Origin: Chryseobacterium culicis
GTDB lineage: Bacteria; Bacteroidota; Bacteroidia; Flavobacteriales; Weeksellaceae
Assembly (NCBI RefSeq): GCF_002979755.1
Contig: NZ_PCPP01000001.1
Span: forward strand, 528,665-592,664
DNA length: 64,000 nt
Direction: 5' to 3'
Shown: one piece after another, positions 43,657-52,726 of the stretch
Layout of the letters: the number at the start of each line of letters is the position of its first letter
How positions within the stretch are numbered: the stretch's first letter is position 1
Translations under genes and position numbers: made by a program
The notes under the pieces: model-generated
The model's input: only the letters and a program-made list of their open reading frames with translations
The model's database searches: none
Told to the model about the DNA's origin: nothing

Positions 43657-45303
43657 CTACCTCGTTCCTATAGAAACAGTGCTTTTATCAGATAGTAAAT
43701 CTTTAGGTACTGTTACATCTTTGGTTTTGTTTCCTAAGACTTTGATATAAGGTTTTATTGGTGATTCAAATTTCACAGTAGACAGGTTGATATTTTTACT
43801 GTTATAAACCGTTGCTCCCGTTCCTTCCGTATATTTCAGGGTTACATTCTTCAACTGAATTCCGTCTGCATCAACAATAGTCAATGCTTTTTTTGTATCG
43901 AATTTTGAATCTTCAATCACTATGTTTTTAAGGTTCATTTCGGAAAGTCCAAATAAGGTAATGGCTTCATACGAATTAACCGCATTGATGTTTTTAAAGA
44001 ATATATTTCTGAAAATCGGAGTTTCCTCTGTTACAGGATATACTTTTTCCGGGGTTTTATTGCCTTCCTGTTTCTGTCCGTCTTCCAAAACGGGGGAAGA
44101 GCCTTCATAAAACATATTAAAACCGATTGTCTGTGTCGGAATATTAATCATATCAATATTTTTGATGTAAATATTTTCTACAATTCCGCCTCTTCCACGG
44201 GTTGTTTTGAAACGAAGCCCGATATCTGTTCCGATAAAAGTACAGTCGGAAACATGAATATTTCTGGCACCTCCGGACATTTCACTTCCTACGACAAATC
44301 CTCCATGTCCATGATATACGATATTGTTTTTGATGATGACATTTTCAGTAGGCATTCCTCTTTTTCTGCCGTCTTCATTTTTTCCAGATTTAATACAGAT
44401 TGCATCATCACCCACATCAAATGTATTGTCGTAGATCAATACATTTTTACAAGATTCAAGATCTACACCATCACCGTTTTGAGAGAACCATGGGTTTCTT
44501 ACGGTAAGGTTTCTTAAAATCAGATTGGAGCACATCAGAGGATGAAGATTCCACGCCGGGGAATTCTGAAAGGTCGGACCATCTAACAATACTTTGTCAC
44601 AACCCACCAGACTTACCATCACCGGACGCAGAAAATCTTTTACTGTGTTCAGTTCGTCTTTTGAGATTTTATCGGGAACATTGAAGCTTGAGCTGCTTTC
44701 AAATCCTTTTTTATAGCTTTCTGAAGGATACCATGTTTTGCCATCGGAAGATAATATTCCACCGGATTTTACGATTTCTTTCCACTCAGATTCTGCCAAT
44801 TTGCTTTTTTTAATGGCTCTCCAGGCATCTCCGCTTCCATCAATGACTCCTTTGCCTGTGATGGCGATATTGGTGGCGTTTTTTGCTGAAATAGGAGATT
44901 GGCAACGTGTAGTGTTTAACCCTTCAAAACTTACATCTACCAATGGGTAATCATTTTTATCTTTACTGAAAATAATAAACGCTCCTTCTTCTACATGAAG
45001 ATTAATGTTGCTTTTCAGTTCAATAGGACCTGTTAACCACATTCCCCTTGGCACTACCAGTTTTCCGCCTCCTTTTTTGCTAAGGTCATCGATTGCTTTT
45101 TTGAAAGCAAGTGTATTTTTTACATTTCCGCCTGAAACTCCACCAAATTGGGTAATGGAAACCGTATAGGCTGGAAAAGATGTTTCCACAACCTGAGGCA
45201 TTGTAAACTCAATGTTTTTATAAATATCCAGATTCTGAGCATAGGCATGCCCGGAAAACATCATGGTTACTGCTAAACTGATAATGGTAAGTGACTTCTT
45301 CAT
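43657..45303 (-). CDS. Polygalacturonase (GH28), secreted
   Basis: A 548-residue parallel beta-helix hydrolase cleaving alpha-1,4 galacturonan or rhamnogalacturonan. A signal peptide ends at HAYAQ. The GH28 active-site series is complete: NGDGVD, GDDAICIKSG, HGHGGFVVGSEMSGG and LRFKTTRGRGG, giving three Asp, the His and the Arg-x-Lys. Slightly long for the family, with an N-terminal VSITQFGG strand typical of bacterial exo-acting members. It lies one base after the second acetylesterase gene. Confidence 0.94.
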   Translation of the reverse strand: MKKSLTIISLAVTMMFSGHAYAQNLDIYKNIEFTMPQVVETSFPAYTVSITQFGGVSGGNVKNTLAFKKAIDDLSKKGGGKLVVPRGMWLTGPIELKSNINLHVEEGAFIIFSKDKNDYPLVDVSFEGLNTTRCQSPISAKNATNIAITGKGVIDGSGDAWRAIKKSKLAESEWKEIVKSGGILSSDGKTWYPSESYKKGFESSSSFNVPDKISKDELNTVKDFLRPVMVSLVGCDKVLLDGPTFQNSPAWNLHPLMCSNLILRNLTVRNPWFSQNGDGVDLESCKNVLIYDNTFDVGDDAICIKSGKNEDGRKRGMPTENVIIKNNIVYHGHGGFVVGSEMSGGARNIHVSDCTFIGTDIGLRFKTTRGRGGIVENIYIKNIDMINIPTQTIGFNMFYEGSSPVLEDGQKQEGNKTPEKVYPVTEETPIFRNIFFKNINAVNSYEAITLFGLSEMNLKNIVIEDSKFDTKKALTIVDADGIQLKNVTLKYTEGTGATVYNSKNINLSTVKFESPIKPYIKVLGNKTKDVTVPKDLLSDKSTVSIGTR

Positions 45304-45304
45304 G

Positions 45305-46150
45305 TTATTTTTTTTGAGTTTTAATTATATTTTTAAATTCCTGATAGACCAGGGCAGCAACTATCTTTGCTCCCTCAGGCTGAAAATGAGTATTGTCTTT
45401 TTGCCCTTTAGGAAAGGCTTCATACGTATTTTCCGGAAGATTCATAAAATAATGACTGGTGGTAAAATTCTGTCCTTTTTTAGTAAAATACTCCATGGAT
45501 AGTTTGTTTAAATCAATATAAGGAACGTTCATTTCTTTAGCGACATCCATAGGAGCCTGCCAGTATTCACCGTGTACATTTTCAAGTTTTCCGTCTTTCC
45601 ACGGATAATTTCTTGCTACAGGAGTTACAATAACAGGACTTCCTCCTTTTTCTCTCGTCTGAGAAACGAATAACCGTAAAAATTCTTTATATCCCTGAAT
45701 ATTCACATAACGTTCGGGATGCTTTTCTGAACCATCATTGTGTCCGAATTGCATAATCACATAATCATTGGGCTGAAGATGCTCATACACATAACGCCAT
45801 CTTCCTTCCTGGAAAAAAGTTCGTGTACTTCTTCCGCCATGAGCTCTGTCAACTATGACTACCGAATCAGTTGTGAAAGCTGGTCTCAGAGTTTCAATGC
45901 TGTCTTTTGCAAAGAAAGGCTGAAAAACCTGCCCCCAACCTGTAATGGGATACCGCACTTTCATATAGTCTTTTCCGGGATCATAATTTCCGGTGTAATC
46001 GGCCATGGTGGAATCTCCGATGAGGTAGATATGGGTAACTTTTTTATACTGTTTTGTAATCGTTTTTTGTGCCTTATCCTGGGACTGGCATGCTGATAAG
46101 AGAATTAGACTGAACAAAAAGTAAACGGTTTTATGTAGATTTTTCTTCAT
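45305..46150 (-). CDS. Rhamnogalacturonan acetylesterase (CE12-like), lipoprotein
   Basis: A 281-residue SGNH esterase with a lipobox LLSAC. Block I is IGDSTMADYTGNYDPGKDY, block II HGGRSTRTFF, block III FGHNDGSEKHPERY and block V KDNTHFQPEGA with catalytic Asp/His. It is longer than its paralog at 40649 because of a loop after block I and one near the C-terminus. Both are in the same locus, which suggests different acetylated substrates. 6 bp downstream of the GH43 gene. Confidence 0.9.
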   Translation of the reverse strand: MKKNLHKTVYFLFSLILLSACQSQDKAQKTITKQYKKVTHIYLIGDSTMADYTGNYDPGKDYMKVRYPITGWGQVFQPFFAKDSIETLRPAFTTDSVVIVDRAHGGRSTRTFFQEGRWRYVYEHLQPNDYVIMQFGHNDGSEKHPERYVNIQGYKEFLRLFVSQTREKGGSPVIVTPVARNYPWKDGKLENVHGEYWQAPMDVAKEMNVPYIDLNKLSMEYFTKKGQNFTTSHYFMNLPENTYEAFPKGQKDNTHFQPEGAKIVAALVYQEFKNIIKTQKK

Positions 46151-46156
46151 GACTTT

Positions 46157-47800
46157 TTATTTCTTTGTAATTCTGAACCATTCAAAATCTGCATGTCCTC
46201 CACGAGGTGCTTTTGCTGTACTAATGCTGTACAGGCCTACTTTTGCTCCAATCCATTTGCCTGGTTTTGCCTGAAAAATATCACCAGCTTTGATGAAATT
46301 TTTACCATTTTCACTGTAACTGAACTGGCATAAACCATTAGGTTCATTTACATTAACTTTCAAATAGACTTCGTTACTTTTTAATGGAGTTTCAAACAGT
46401 ATTTTTTCTTCCCCGCCTTTTTCTGCTTTTTCTGCTTTCCTGAGTTGGAGATAATACCCATCAGGTTTGTTGGTGATCACTAAAGATGCATGATCTAGCC
46501 CCATGATTAATAATCCTGCTGTTTTTCCTTCTTTGGCATCTTCCGGAGTCAGTTTCACCTTTGTGGAGGCTGCAAAATTGGGAGCTGGAAATTTTTGAGT
46601 TAAGAGATTAGGTACATTCCAAAGGTTTTTTTCTCCTTCCGGAACTTTTATAGAGAAGAGTCTTAAAAATTTTTGTCCGGGAATTTTGGAAGACCATACA
46701 ATATTTTCATTCGCACTCCATTGCCATTGTAATCCTAATTTTTCACCATCAAATTCATCGGTTTCCGGAGGTGTTAAAGCAGGGTAGTATTGTCCAATAT
46801 CAGGTTTTTTATAGGTTGAAACAGGTTCGCCTATTCCGTTTTTATTATAATCCACTCCCATTACCGGCCAGTCTTTTTCCCATTTCATCGGCTGTAGGTG
46901 AATGATTCTTCCTCCGGCATCCACATCCTGAAAATGATAAAACCAGTCTTCACCGGAAGGAGTATCTACCCATGCTCCCTGATGGGGTCCATTAATGGCT
47001 GTTGAGCCTTGCTCCAATACTATTTTTTCTTCATAAGGACCATAAATGTTTTTTGATCTCAATACCAACTGCCATCCTGTAGCTACACCACCAGCAGGAG
47101 CAAAAATATAATAGTAGCCATTTCTTTTATATAGTTTAGGTCCTTCAACGGTAGGATGAGTGTCATGCCCATCAAAAATATGAATTCCTTTATCGAGAAC
47201 TTTTGTTCCTTCAGGATTCATTCTGTTCAGAGTCAGAATACTTTTTACTCCTGCACGACTTCCCGCCCACCCATGAATAAGATAAGCGTTTCCGTCTTCA
47301 TCCCAGAACGGACAGGAATCTATTAATCCTTTTCCCTCCATTACCAAAACCGGTTTTTCCCAGGTTCCCAACGGATCTTTGGTTTTTACCATATAAATTC
47401 CGAAATCAGGATCTCCCCAATAAATATAAAATTCTCCTTTGTGGAATCTTATGCTTGGTGCCCAAACTCCGTCACCTCTTTTCGGGGTCGAGAAATGTTC
47501 AAGAGGAAGGATGTCCTGAATGGCATAATTAACCAATTTCCAGTTGATCATATCTTTAGAATGAAGGATAGGAAGCCCTGGAGTTTCATTGAAACTGGAT
47601 GCCGTCATATAATAATCGCTGCCCACACGGATAACATCCGGATCAGAGTAGTCTGCATATAAAATAGGATTTCTGTAGTTTTTTCCCTGATCAGCAGTCC
47701 AGACTTCGGAAACATAGTTTTTTTCCTGTGCCTGAAGGTATGCTGAAGCCGCTGAACAAGCTGTAATGGCAATAATATTTACAATACTTTTTGTCTTCAT
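46157..47800 (-). CDS. GH43-family glycoside hydrolase (arabinosidase/xylosidase-like)
   Basis: A 547-residue secreted enzyme. After a signal peptide (to AYLQAQ) is a five-bladed beta-propeller with the general base Asp in YADYSDPDVIRVGSDYYMTASS, the pKa-modulating Asp in IDSCPFWDEDG and the acid Glu in HPTVEGPKLYKRNGYYY. A C-terminal beta sandwich (about 350-547) resembles DUF1349/GH43 C2 domains. GH43 members remove arabinose, xylose or galactose from pectin side chains; the exact sugar is open. It sits between GH105 and acetylesterase genes. Confidence 0.92.
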   Translation of the reverse strand: MKTKSIVNIIAITACSAASAYLQAQEKNYVSEVWTADQGKNYRNPILYADYSDPDVIRVGSDYYMTASSFNETPGLPILHSKDMINWKLVNYAIQDILPLEHFSTPKRGDGVWAPSIRFHKGEFYIYWGDPDFGIYMVKTKDPLGTWEKPVLVMEGKGLIDSCPFWDEDGNAYLIHGWAGSRAGVKSILTLNRMNPEGTKVLDKGIHIFDGHDTHPTVEGPKLYKRNGYYYIFAPAGGVATGWQLVLRSKNIYGPYEEKIVLEQGSTAINGPHQGAWVDTPSGEDWFYHFQDVDAGGRIIHLQPMKWEKDWPVMGVDYNKNGIGEPVSTYKKPDIGQYYPALTPPETDEFDGEKLGLQWQWSANENIVWSSKIPGQKFLRLFSIKVPEGEKNLWNVPNLLTQKFPAPNFAASTKVKLTPEDAKEGKTAGLLIMGLDHASLVITNKPDGYYLQLRKAEKAEKGGEEKILFETPLKSNEVYLKVNVNEPNGLCQFSYSENGKNFIKAGDIFQAKPGKWIGAKVGLYSISTAKAPRGGHADFEWFRITKK

Positions 47801-47863
47801 ACAATCAATTATACTTTACCTGACTTACCAATCCTTGACAAGGATGATAATTTCCCAATTTTT

Positions 47864-49117
47864 TTATTTTTCAAATTCTAAACTTGCCAGGATAAAAGGT
47901 CCTGTTCCTTTCGGGTCATTGGAACGTACTTCTTCATTCACGTAATACTCATAAGAACCGCTTCTGTAGGGTGTTCCGCCTAGTCCGGCTACTGCACAGC
48001 ATTTATTTAAGCTGACAATACCGTTTTCATCTACTGTAATAAGGTTTTTGATAATACCCTCGTATCCTTTTTTTGCAGATGCTTTATACGATTGGGGTAG
48101 ATATCCTTTGTTGACAGATTTTATCATGGTGTATACAAACATAGATGAGCCTGTAGCTTCCAGATAATTTCCTTTTTCTCCGCCTTTATCCAATACCTGA
48201 TACCAAAGTCCTGTTTTGGAATCCTGTACTTTGATGACGGCATCACAGTAAGATTTGAGGTAGGTAAGTAGTTTTGTTCTTCCCGGATGATTTTGAGGCA
48301 AATGGTCTAAAACATCTACTATTGCCATTCCATACCAGCCCATTGCTCTCGACCAGAAATTGGGTGAAAGACCTGTTTCTTTGTTGGCCCATTGCTGTTG
48401 ACGGCTTTCGTCCCAGGCGTGATAAAGCAGCCCTGTTTTTTTGTCTAAAAGATGCTTCTGAATCAGATCAAACTGGTTGATGATATCACTGTAAGCTTTT
48501 TCAGCTTCTTCACCTTTTGAAAAATAGTGAGTGTAATGTGCGTAAAATGGTTCACCCATGTATAATCCGTCCAGCCACATTTGATTAGGATAAATTTTCT
48601 TATGCCAGAAACCGCCTTCTGAAGTTCTTGGCTGACCATCTATCTGAGAGCGAAGGGTTTGTAAAGCTTTTAAATATTTGTCTTTTTTCTCCTGTTGGTA
48701 AAGGTAGAGAAGGATATTTCCACAATTCAGCATATCGATATTGTATTTGGAGAGATCATAAGAAACGATGCTTCCATCTTCTTTTACCATGGTATCACCG
48801 AAGGTTGTGATATACTGATAATATTCTTTGTTTCCGGTTTTTTCGTATAATCTTTCTGCGCCTTCCAGGACAATTGCTGTGGGATAGCTCCATTTCGGGG
48901 CTTTGTTGTAATCCAGCATCCATGCTTGTGGGAATCGGCTTATTTCAGAAAGGAGCATTCTTTGAGACCATGGAAGTTTAGAGGAAATTTTTCCATTGGC
49001 TTCCGTTCGTATCTCTGATGATGCTTTTTGTAATGGTTTTTGTGCGCAGGAAAAAAAGAATCCGGAGCATACAGTTGCCAGCGCATAGATTTTAATAGAG
49101 CTATTGATAAAGTTCAT
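47864..49117 (-). CDS. Unsaturated uronyl hydrolase, GH105 family, lipoprotein
   Basis: A 417-residue (alpha/alpha)6 barrel of the YteR/YesR type that removes the terminal unsaturated uronic acid from rhamnogalacturonan or pectin oligosaccharides. The lipobox FFFSC (Cys24) places it at the membrane. Family features are QMWLDGLYMGEPFYAHYTHYF (catalytic Asp), YHAWDESRQQQWANKETGLSPNFWSRAMGWYGMAIVD and DKGGEKGNYLEATGSSMFVYTM. Its product is the monouronate that KdgF and KduI handle next. 11 bp after the DUF4861 gene. Confidence 0.92.
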   Translation of the reverse strand: MNFINSSIKIYALATVCSGFFFSCAQKPLQKASSEIRTEANGKISSKLPWSQRMLLSEISRFPQAWMLDYNKAPKWSYPTAIVLEGAERLYEKTGNKEYYQYITTFGDTMVKEDGSIVSYDLSKYNIDMLNCGNILLYLYQQEKKDKYLKALQTLRSQIDGQPRTSEGGFWHKKIYPNQMWLDGLYMGEPFYAHYTHYFSKGEEAEKAYSDIINQFDLIQKHLLDKKTGLLYHAWDESRQQQWANKETGLSPNFWSRAMGWYGMAIVDVLDHLPQNHPGRTKLLTYLKSYCDAVIKVQDSKTGLWYQVLDKGGEKGNYLEATGSSMFVYTMIKSVNKGYLPQSYKASAKKGYEGIIKNLITVDENGIVSLNKCCAVAGLGGTPYRSGSYEYYVNEEVRSNDPKGTGPFILASLEFEK

Positions 49118-49128
49118 GATTGTAAACC

Positions 49129-50124
49129 TTAAAGTTGGTGAGTTTGATCGAGAATATCCAGTTTTTGATCCAAATCCTGGTAAAAAGATTCTTCGGTTGT
49201 TAAGCCGTTAGGTTCCTGAGACCATGCGCCCATAAAATAATAGGATACATTTTTAGTTTTTTTGAAAACGATGGTATGAGTAGATTTTGTTTTTACGTAT
49301 TTATCAAAACTTTCAAGAGGGTAGAAGACTGCCATTCCCAGATTGTCTTCTTTTTTGGCTAAAGTTTGCGGTCCATAAGTCGCAATATAACCCCATTTTT
49401 TATTTTTACTGATTCCCTGTTTCATGGGAATATCTTTGAAAGCAACGATTCCGGTACACAGACCTGAAAGGCTGTTGCTCAGATTTAAGTCTACTTTTAC
49501 AAAACGGTCTTTTCGAAAAATTGTTAGTTTTGATTGCAGGTCTACGGGATTACCCCAGGTTTTCCAGCCTTTGTAAGCAATAAGGGCATAAGACTGATCT
49601 TTTTCATTGACTACTTTTACATTCGTATTTTTTACGATTTTAAAGGTTTCAACATAATCATTCTGCTCATCATATCTTCCGTAAGAGCCTATTCCAATGG
49701 TACGTCCGGATTTCAGAATATCCTGTCCCCACGGAGCATAGTGATGATAAGATTCAAAACCGTCCTGGCCAACTTCAGGCAATACGAGTCCCGTTACTTT
49801 TTTACCGAAAATGTCGGTGGCATTTCTCCAGTCCAGATAGAGTCTGTAGCCAACCTGATTATTTTCAAGACCAATTCCTTCGTATCTGATATAAGAAGAA
49901 TGATCTGTGTGGGCTTCTGGAATTGTAAGCTCCTGAACATTTTTGAAAGTCCCTCCAATGTATTGATTCCCTTCCCATTTTCCGCCTTCTTTTACAGACA
50001 GTTCAGCGTAAGAAAATGCAGCTTTTGGGTTTTTCTTAATGGCTTCAATCACAGAAGTCTGCGCTGAAAGATTTGTGCTGATAAAAGCACCTGCTATAAT
50101 TATTTTAAATAAACTGAGTTTCAT
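49129..50124 (-). CDS. DUF4861-family secreted protein, second copy
   Basis: A 331-residue exported protein. I place the start at 50124 (MKLSLFKII) because it opens a clean signal peptide ending NLSAQ and has AGGA five bases upstream; the in-frame ATG at 50187 would add 21 hydrophilic residues and overlap the upstream gene. Text such as TDHSSYIRYEGIGLENNQVGYRLYLDWRNA and GFESYHHYAPWGQDILKSGRTIGIG is typical of DUF4861. It differs much from the copy at 36410. It is sandwiched between the PL1 and GH105 genes. The reaction is unknown. Confidence 0.85.
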   Translation of the reverse strand: MKLSLFKIIIAGAFISTNLSAQTSVIEAIKKNPKAAFSYAELSVKEGGKWEGNQYIGGTFKNVQELTIPEAHTDHSSYIRYEGIGLENNQVGYRLYLDWRNATDIFGKKVTGLVLPEVGQDGFESYHHYAPWGQDILKSGRTIGIGSYGRYDEQNDYVETFKIVKNTNVKVVNEKDQSYALIAYKGWKTWGNPVDLQSKLTIFRKDRFVKVDLNLSNSLSGLCTGIVAFKDIPMKQGISKNKKWGYIATYGPQTLAKKEDNLGMAVFYPLESFDKYVKTKSTHTIVFKKTKNVSYYFMGAWSQEPNGLTTEESFYQDLDQKLDILDQTHQL

Positions 50125-50173
50125 ACTTTTTCCTGTTGGGTTACCGATTTCTGTTGGTGATTTTTCATGGTTA

Positions 50174-51589
50174 TTAGTTTTGTTCATCGGTTATTGTACG
50201 GACAATATCATTCATGTAGACTTCTATATTGTCATAGTTTTTATCAAGATCCCTTCCGTTGGCATTGGCTGATTTTGGGTTCAAATGATGTTTTATTTCC
50301 CATTCATCCGGCATTCCGTCGTTGTCCGAATCGAGGAGAGGTACTGCCTGTTTTAAAAGGGGAAATCCACCTGTGTCATTTTGAGAATCAATGATTCCGT
50401 TTTTACTTCCTTTTGAGCCTGTGTAAGTAAAGCCTCCGGTTTGAATGTCTTTTAAAACATGAAGATCAACAGCATCTCTTACCAGGCTTGCTCCACTGGA
50501 TTTGAGCACTTTCCTGTAAGCTTCCTCCGCAGAATGGGTTTTGATGTTATTTTCAATATCATGAGGCTGATTGATTTTAATAGAATTTCTATCCTTTTCT
50601 ACTAAGTTGTAGCTTGGCTTCATCTGGCTGAAAACACCTTCTGTCCAGTTATCTTTGCTAATTTCTGGATTTCCTTCCATCACATTTCCGTTGATGTAGT
50701 ATTTTCCCCATATATCATAGACTTCTGTTTTTGGATTTTCATTTTTATCGATGGCGACAATCCGTTGTCTGGTGATGGTTGCAGGGCCCGGTTTGTAATA
50801 ATTATTAACGAGATTCACGTTCATTCCTTCACCTCCATAGATACTGTTGTGGCCCCAGTTGTAGATCACATTATTCCTGAAGTCAGTAAGGTCGGTGAAT
50901 GCAAATTTACTTCCTGCGTATTCACCTAACCGTGGATTTCTGCTGTCGTGATGTGCATAGATATTATGATGGAATGATGCCCATTTACCTCCGGCAATTC
51001 CGCCATAACCATGTGCCCCTTTCTGATGGAAGCTGTTTCTGAGGCTTTCCGCAACAATACACCACTGCAAGGTTGTGTTTTCGTTGGCATAGATGGAAAC
51101 GGTTTCGTCTGTAGACCAGCTCATAGAGCAATGATCCATCATCAGATTTTTGATAAATCGGGCTCCCAAAGCATCGCCTTCAAATTTTTTCTGATCTCCC
51201 ATTCTGAATCTCAGATAACGGATAATAACGTTGTCAGCTGCTACAAATGTTTCATAATTGGCAATGGTAATTCCGTCTCCGGGAGCGGTTTGTCCGGCAA
51301 TAGTGACATTACCTTCTTTTATTTTTAAAGGAGATTGCAGGTAAATTGTTCCACTGGTTTTAAATACAATATATCTCGGACCTTTCTGATTCAGGGCATA
51401 TCTTAATGTCCCTTCAGAATGATCATCTTTCAGATTGGTAACAAAATATACTTTTCCGCCACGTCCGCCTGTTGTGAATCTTCCAAAACCTTCAGCACCT
51501 GGAAAACTCAATATTTCCTGCGCATTGATCAGCGGAGAAATACTGCATACAATTCCGGTAGCGAATAGTGTGATTAAGCTCTTTGCCAT
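50174..51589 (-). CDS. Pectate lyase-like protein (PL1 type), secreted
   Basis: A 471-residue parallel beta-helix protein with a signal peptide ending LINAQ. The FPGAEGFGRFTTGGRGGKVYFVTNLKDD opening and GTLRYALNQKGPRYIVFKTSGTI are typical of PL1 lyases. VIIRYLRFRMGD, LMMDHCSMSWSTDE (calcium region) and HDSRNPRLGEYAGSKFAFTDLRNN-like text follow. A C-terminal DSDNDGMPDEWEIKHHLNP segment is a thrombospondin-type-3/dockerin-like calcium loop, common in flavobacterial lyases. Third gene of the operon after SusD, 32 bp from CE8. Confidence 0.9.
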   Translation of the reverse strand: MAKSLITLFATGIVCSISPLINAQEILSFPGAEGFGRFTTGGRGGKVYFVTNLKDDHSEGTLRYALNQKGPRYIVFKTSGTIYLQSPLKIKEGNVTIAGQTAPGDGITIANYETFVAADNVIIRYLRFRMGDQKKFEGDALGARFIKNLMMDHCSMSWSTDETVSIYANENTTLQWCIVAESLRNSFHQKGAHGYGGIAGGKWASFHHNIYAHHDSRNPRLGEYAGSKFAFTDLTDFRNNVIYNWGHNSIYGGEGMNVNLVNNYYKPGPATITRQRIVAIDKNENPKTEVYDIWGKYYINGNVMEGNPEISKDNWTEGVFSQMKPSYNLVEKDRNSIKINQPHDIENNIKTHSAEEAYRKVLKSSGASLVRDAVDLHVLKDIQTGGFTYTGSKGSKNGIIDSQNDTGGFPLLKQAVPLLDSDNDGMPDEWEIKHHLNPKSANANGRDLDKNYDNIEVYMNDIVRTITDEQN

Positions 51590-51621
51590 GATTTTAAAAT
51601 TCTCTTTGGGAGTAGGTTAAA

Positions 51622-52644
51622 TTATTGTAAGCTCTTTTTTGCATTCCAGTTATCCTTGCCTTTAAGGATATTGTCTGCCGTATATTTTTTTCTTTCCTGC
51701 TGGGTCAGCTGATGTGACCATGAAGCTCTTTGAGCAATAGTAGCTCCAGCTCCTTTTGAGTTGCTTTCTGCATACAATGTGGTCTTTTCTGCTTCCGTCT
51801 TGTTCCAGTTGTGCCATCCTTCTGGCTTTATAGTTTTGTTAAGCTCACAGTCAATATAAACCGTTCTGGCAAAAGGTCTCCATGGTCTTCCCAGATAGAC
51901 GGAATGGTCTTTTGCATTTCCAATAATCTTTGAATTGATAAAAACGAACCCAAATTCATTTCCCTGTGGGGTAGAAGCGGCTGTAATATAACTTGCCGTT
52001 TCTTTGGAGTAGATCATACAATTTTCAAAAACGGCAGTTCCTGCTCCAAAAATATAATCCGTTGTTCCTTCTATATAACAGTTTTTAAAATAATTTCTTG
52101 ATGGTTTTGTCTTGTCTTCAAGATCCTGTGCTCCTTTTACATATAGAGTATCCTGATTTCCCAGGAATCTGCAGTTTTCAAACGCAATCCTGTCGCCGGA
52201 GGTTAATACGGCAACGGCTTGTCCGACTTTTCCGGAACTGTTTTCAAATGAAATATTTTTTGCCGTAAAATCATTTGAATAAATAAATATCGTAGACGAA
52301 CCTGTAGTTCCGATCTCTTTCCCTTCAGGATTCTTTTTGGAGGCATAATCATCGTGAGTAATGATCGTTTTTTCTGGATTTTCACCTTCCAGCAGGATAG
52401 CTCCTTTTGTTTCCGGGATGGTAATCTTTTCTTTATAAATTCCGTTTTTAATAAAAACTTTTGTTCTCGTTGAAGAACTGTTTTCAATGGAATTGATGGC
52501 TTGCTGGATGGTTATGAAATCACCTTTTCCGTCTTTCGAAACCACGATGGTTTTATCCTTTGTTTTGAAAGAAAGAAGGTTAAATAAAGCAATCAAAGCA
52601 ACAGAAAACAGAGCCGTGTTTTTTAAAAAAATGGAATATTTCAT
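51622..52644 (-). CDS. Pectinesterase (CE8)
   Basis: A 340-residue pectin methylesterase with a hydrophobic leader (SVALIALFNLLSF). Catalytic segments are VGQAVAVLTSGDRIAFENCRFLGNQDTLYV (Gln and Asp), GTTDYIFGAGTAVFENC (nucleophile Asp) and LGRPWRPFARTVYI (Arg/Trp). It lies behind a 13-bp-stem hairpin after susD. It is a paralog of the enzyme at 41591, but with a different leader and loops, which suggests different methylation patterns. Confidence 0.93.
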   Translation of the reverse strand: MKYSIFLKNTALFSVALIALFNLLSFKTKDKTIVVSKDGKGDFITIQQAINSIENSSSTRTKVFIKNGIYKEKITIPETKGAILLEGENPEKTIITHDDYASKKNPEGKEIGTTGSSTIFIYSNDFTAKNISFENSSGKVGQAVAVLTSGDRIAFENCRFLGNQDTLYVKGAQDLEDKTKPSRNYFKNCYIEGTTDYIFGAGTAVFENCMIYSKETASYITAASTPQGNEFGFVFINSKIIGNAKDHSVYLGRPWRPFARTVYIDCELNKTIKPEGWHNWNKTEAEKTTLYAESNSKGAGATIAQRASWSHQLTQQERKKYTADNILKGKDNWNAKKSLQ

Positions 52645-52660
52645 AAAGCAATTTTGGTTT

Positions 52661-52701
52661 AAAATACAGGTTGTGTCCCAAAAGAGAGCAACCTGTATTT
52701 T
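52661..52701 (-). terminator. Hairpin between susD and the pectinesterase gene
   Basis: AAAATACAGGTTG and CAACCTGTATTTT form a perfect 13-bp stem around a 15-base loop in the 82-bp gap. The arm ends in T residues on both strands. It may partially terminate transcription after susCD, or protect the susCD mRNA. Confidence 0.8.
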
Positions 52702-52726
52702 TGATATGAATGTAAACTTAAACTGT

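Noticed and set aside
49534..50067. 177-codon plus-strand frame inside the DUF4861 gene
   Set aside because: It is an antisense shadow of a well-supported secreted protein and reads as low-complexity Phe/Ile-rich text.
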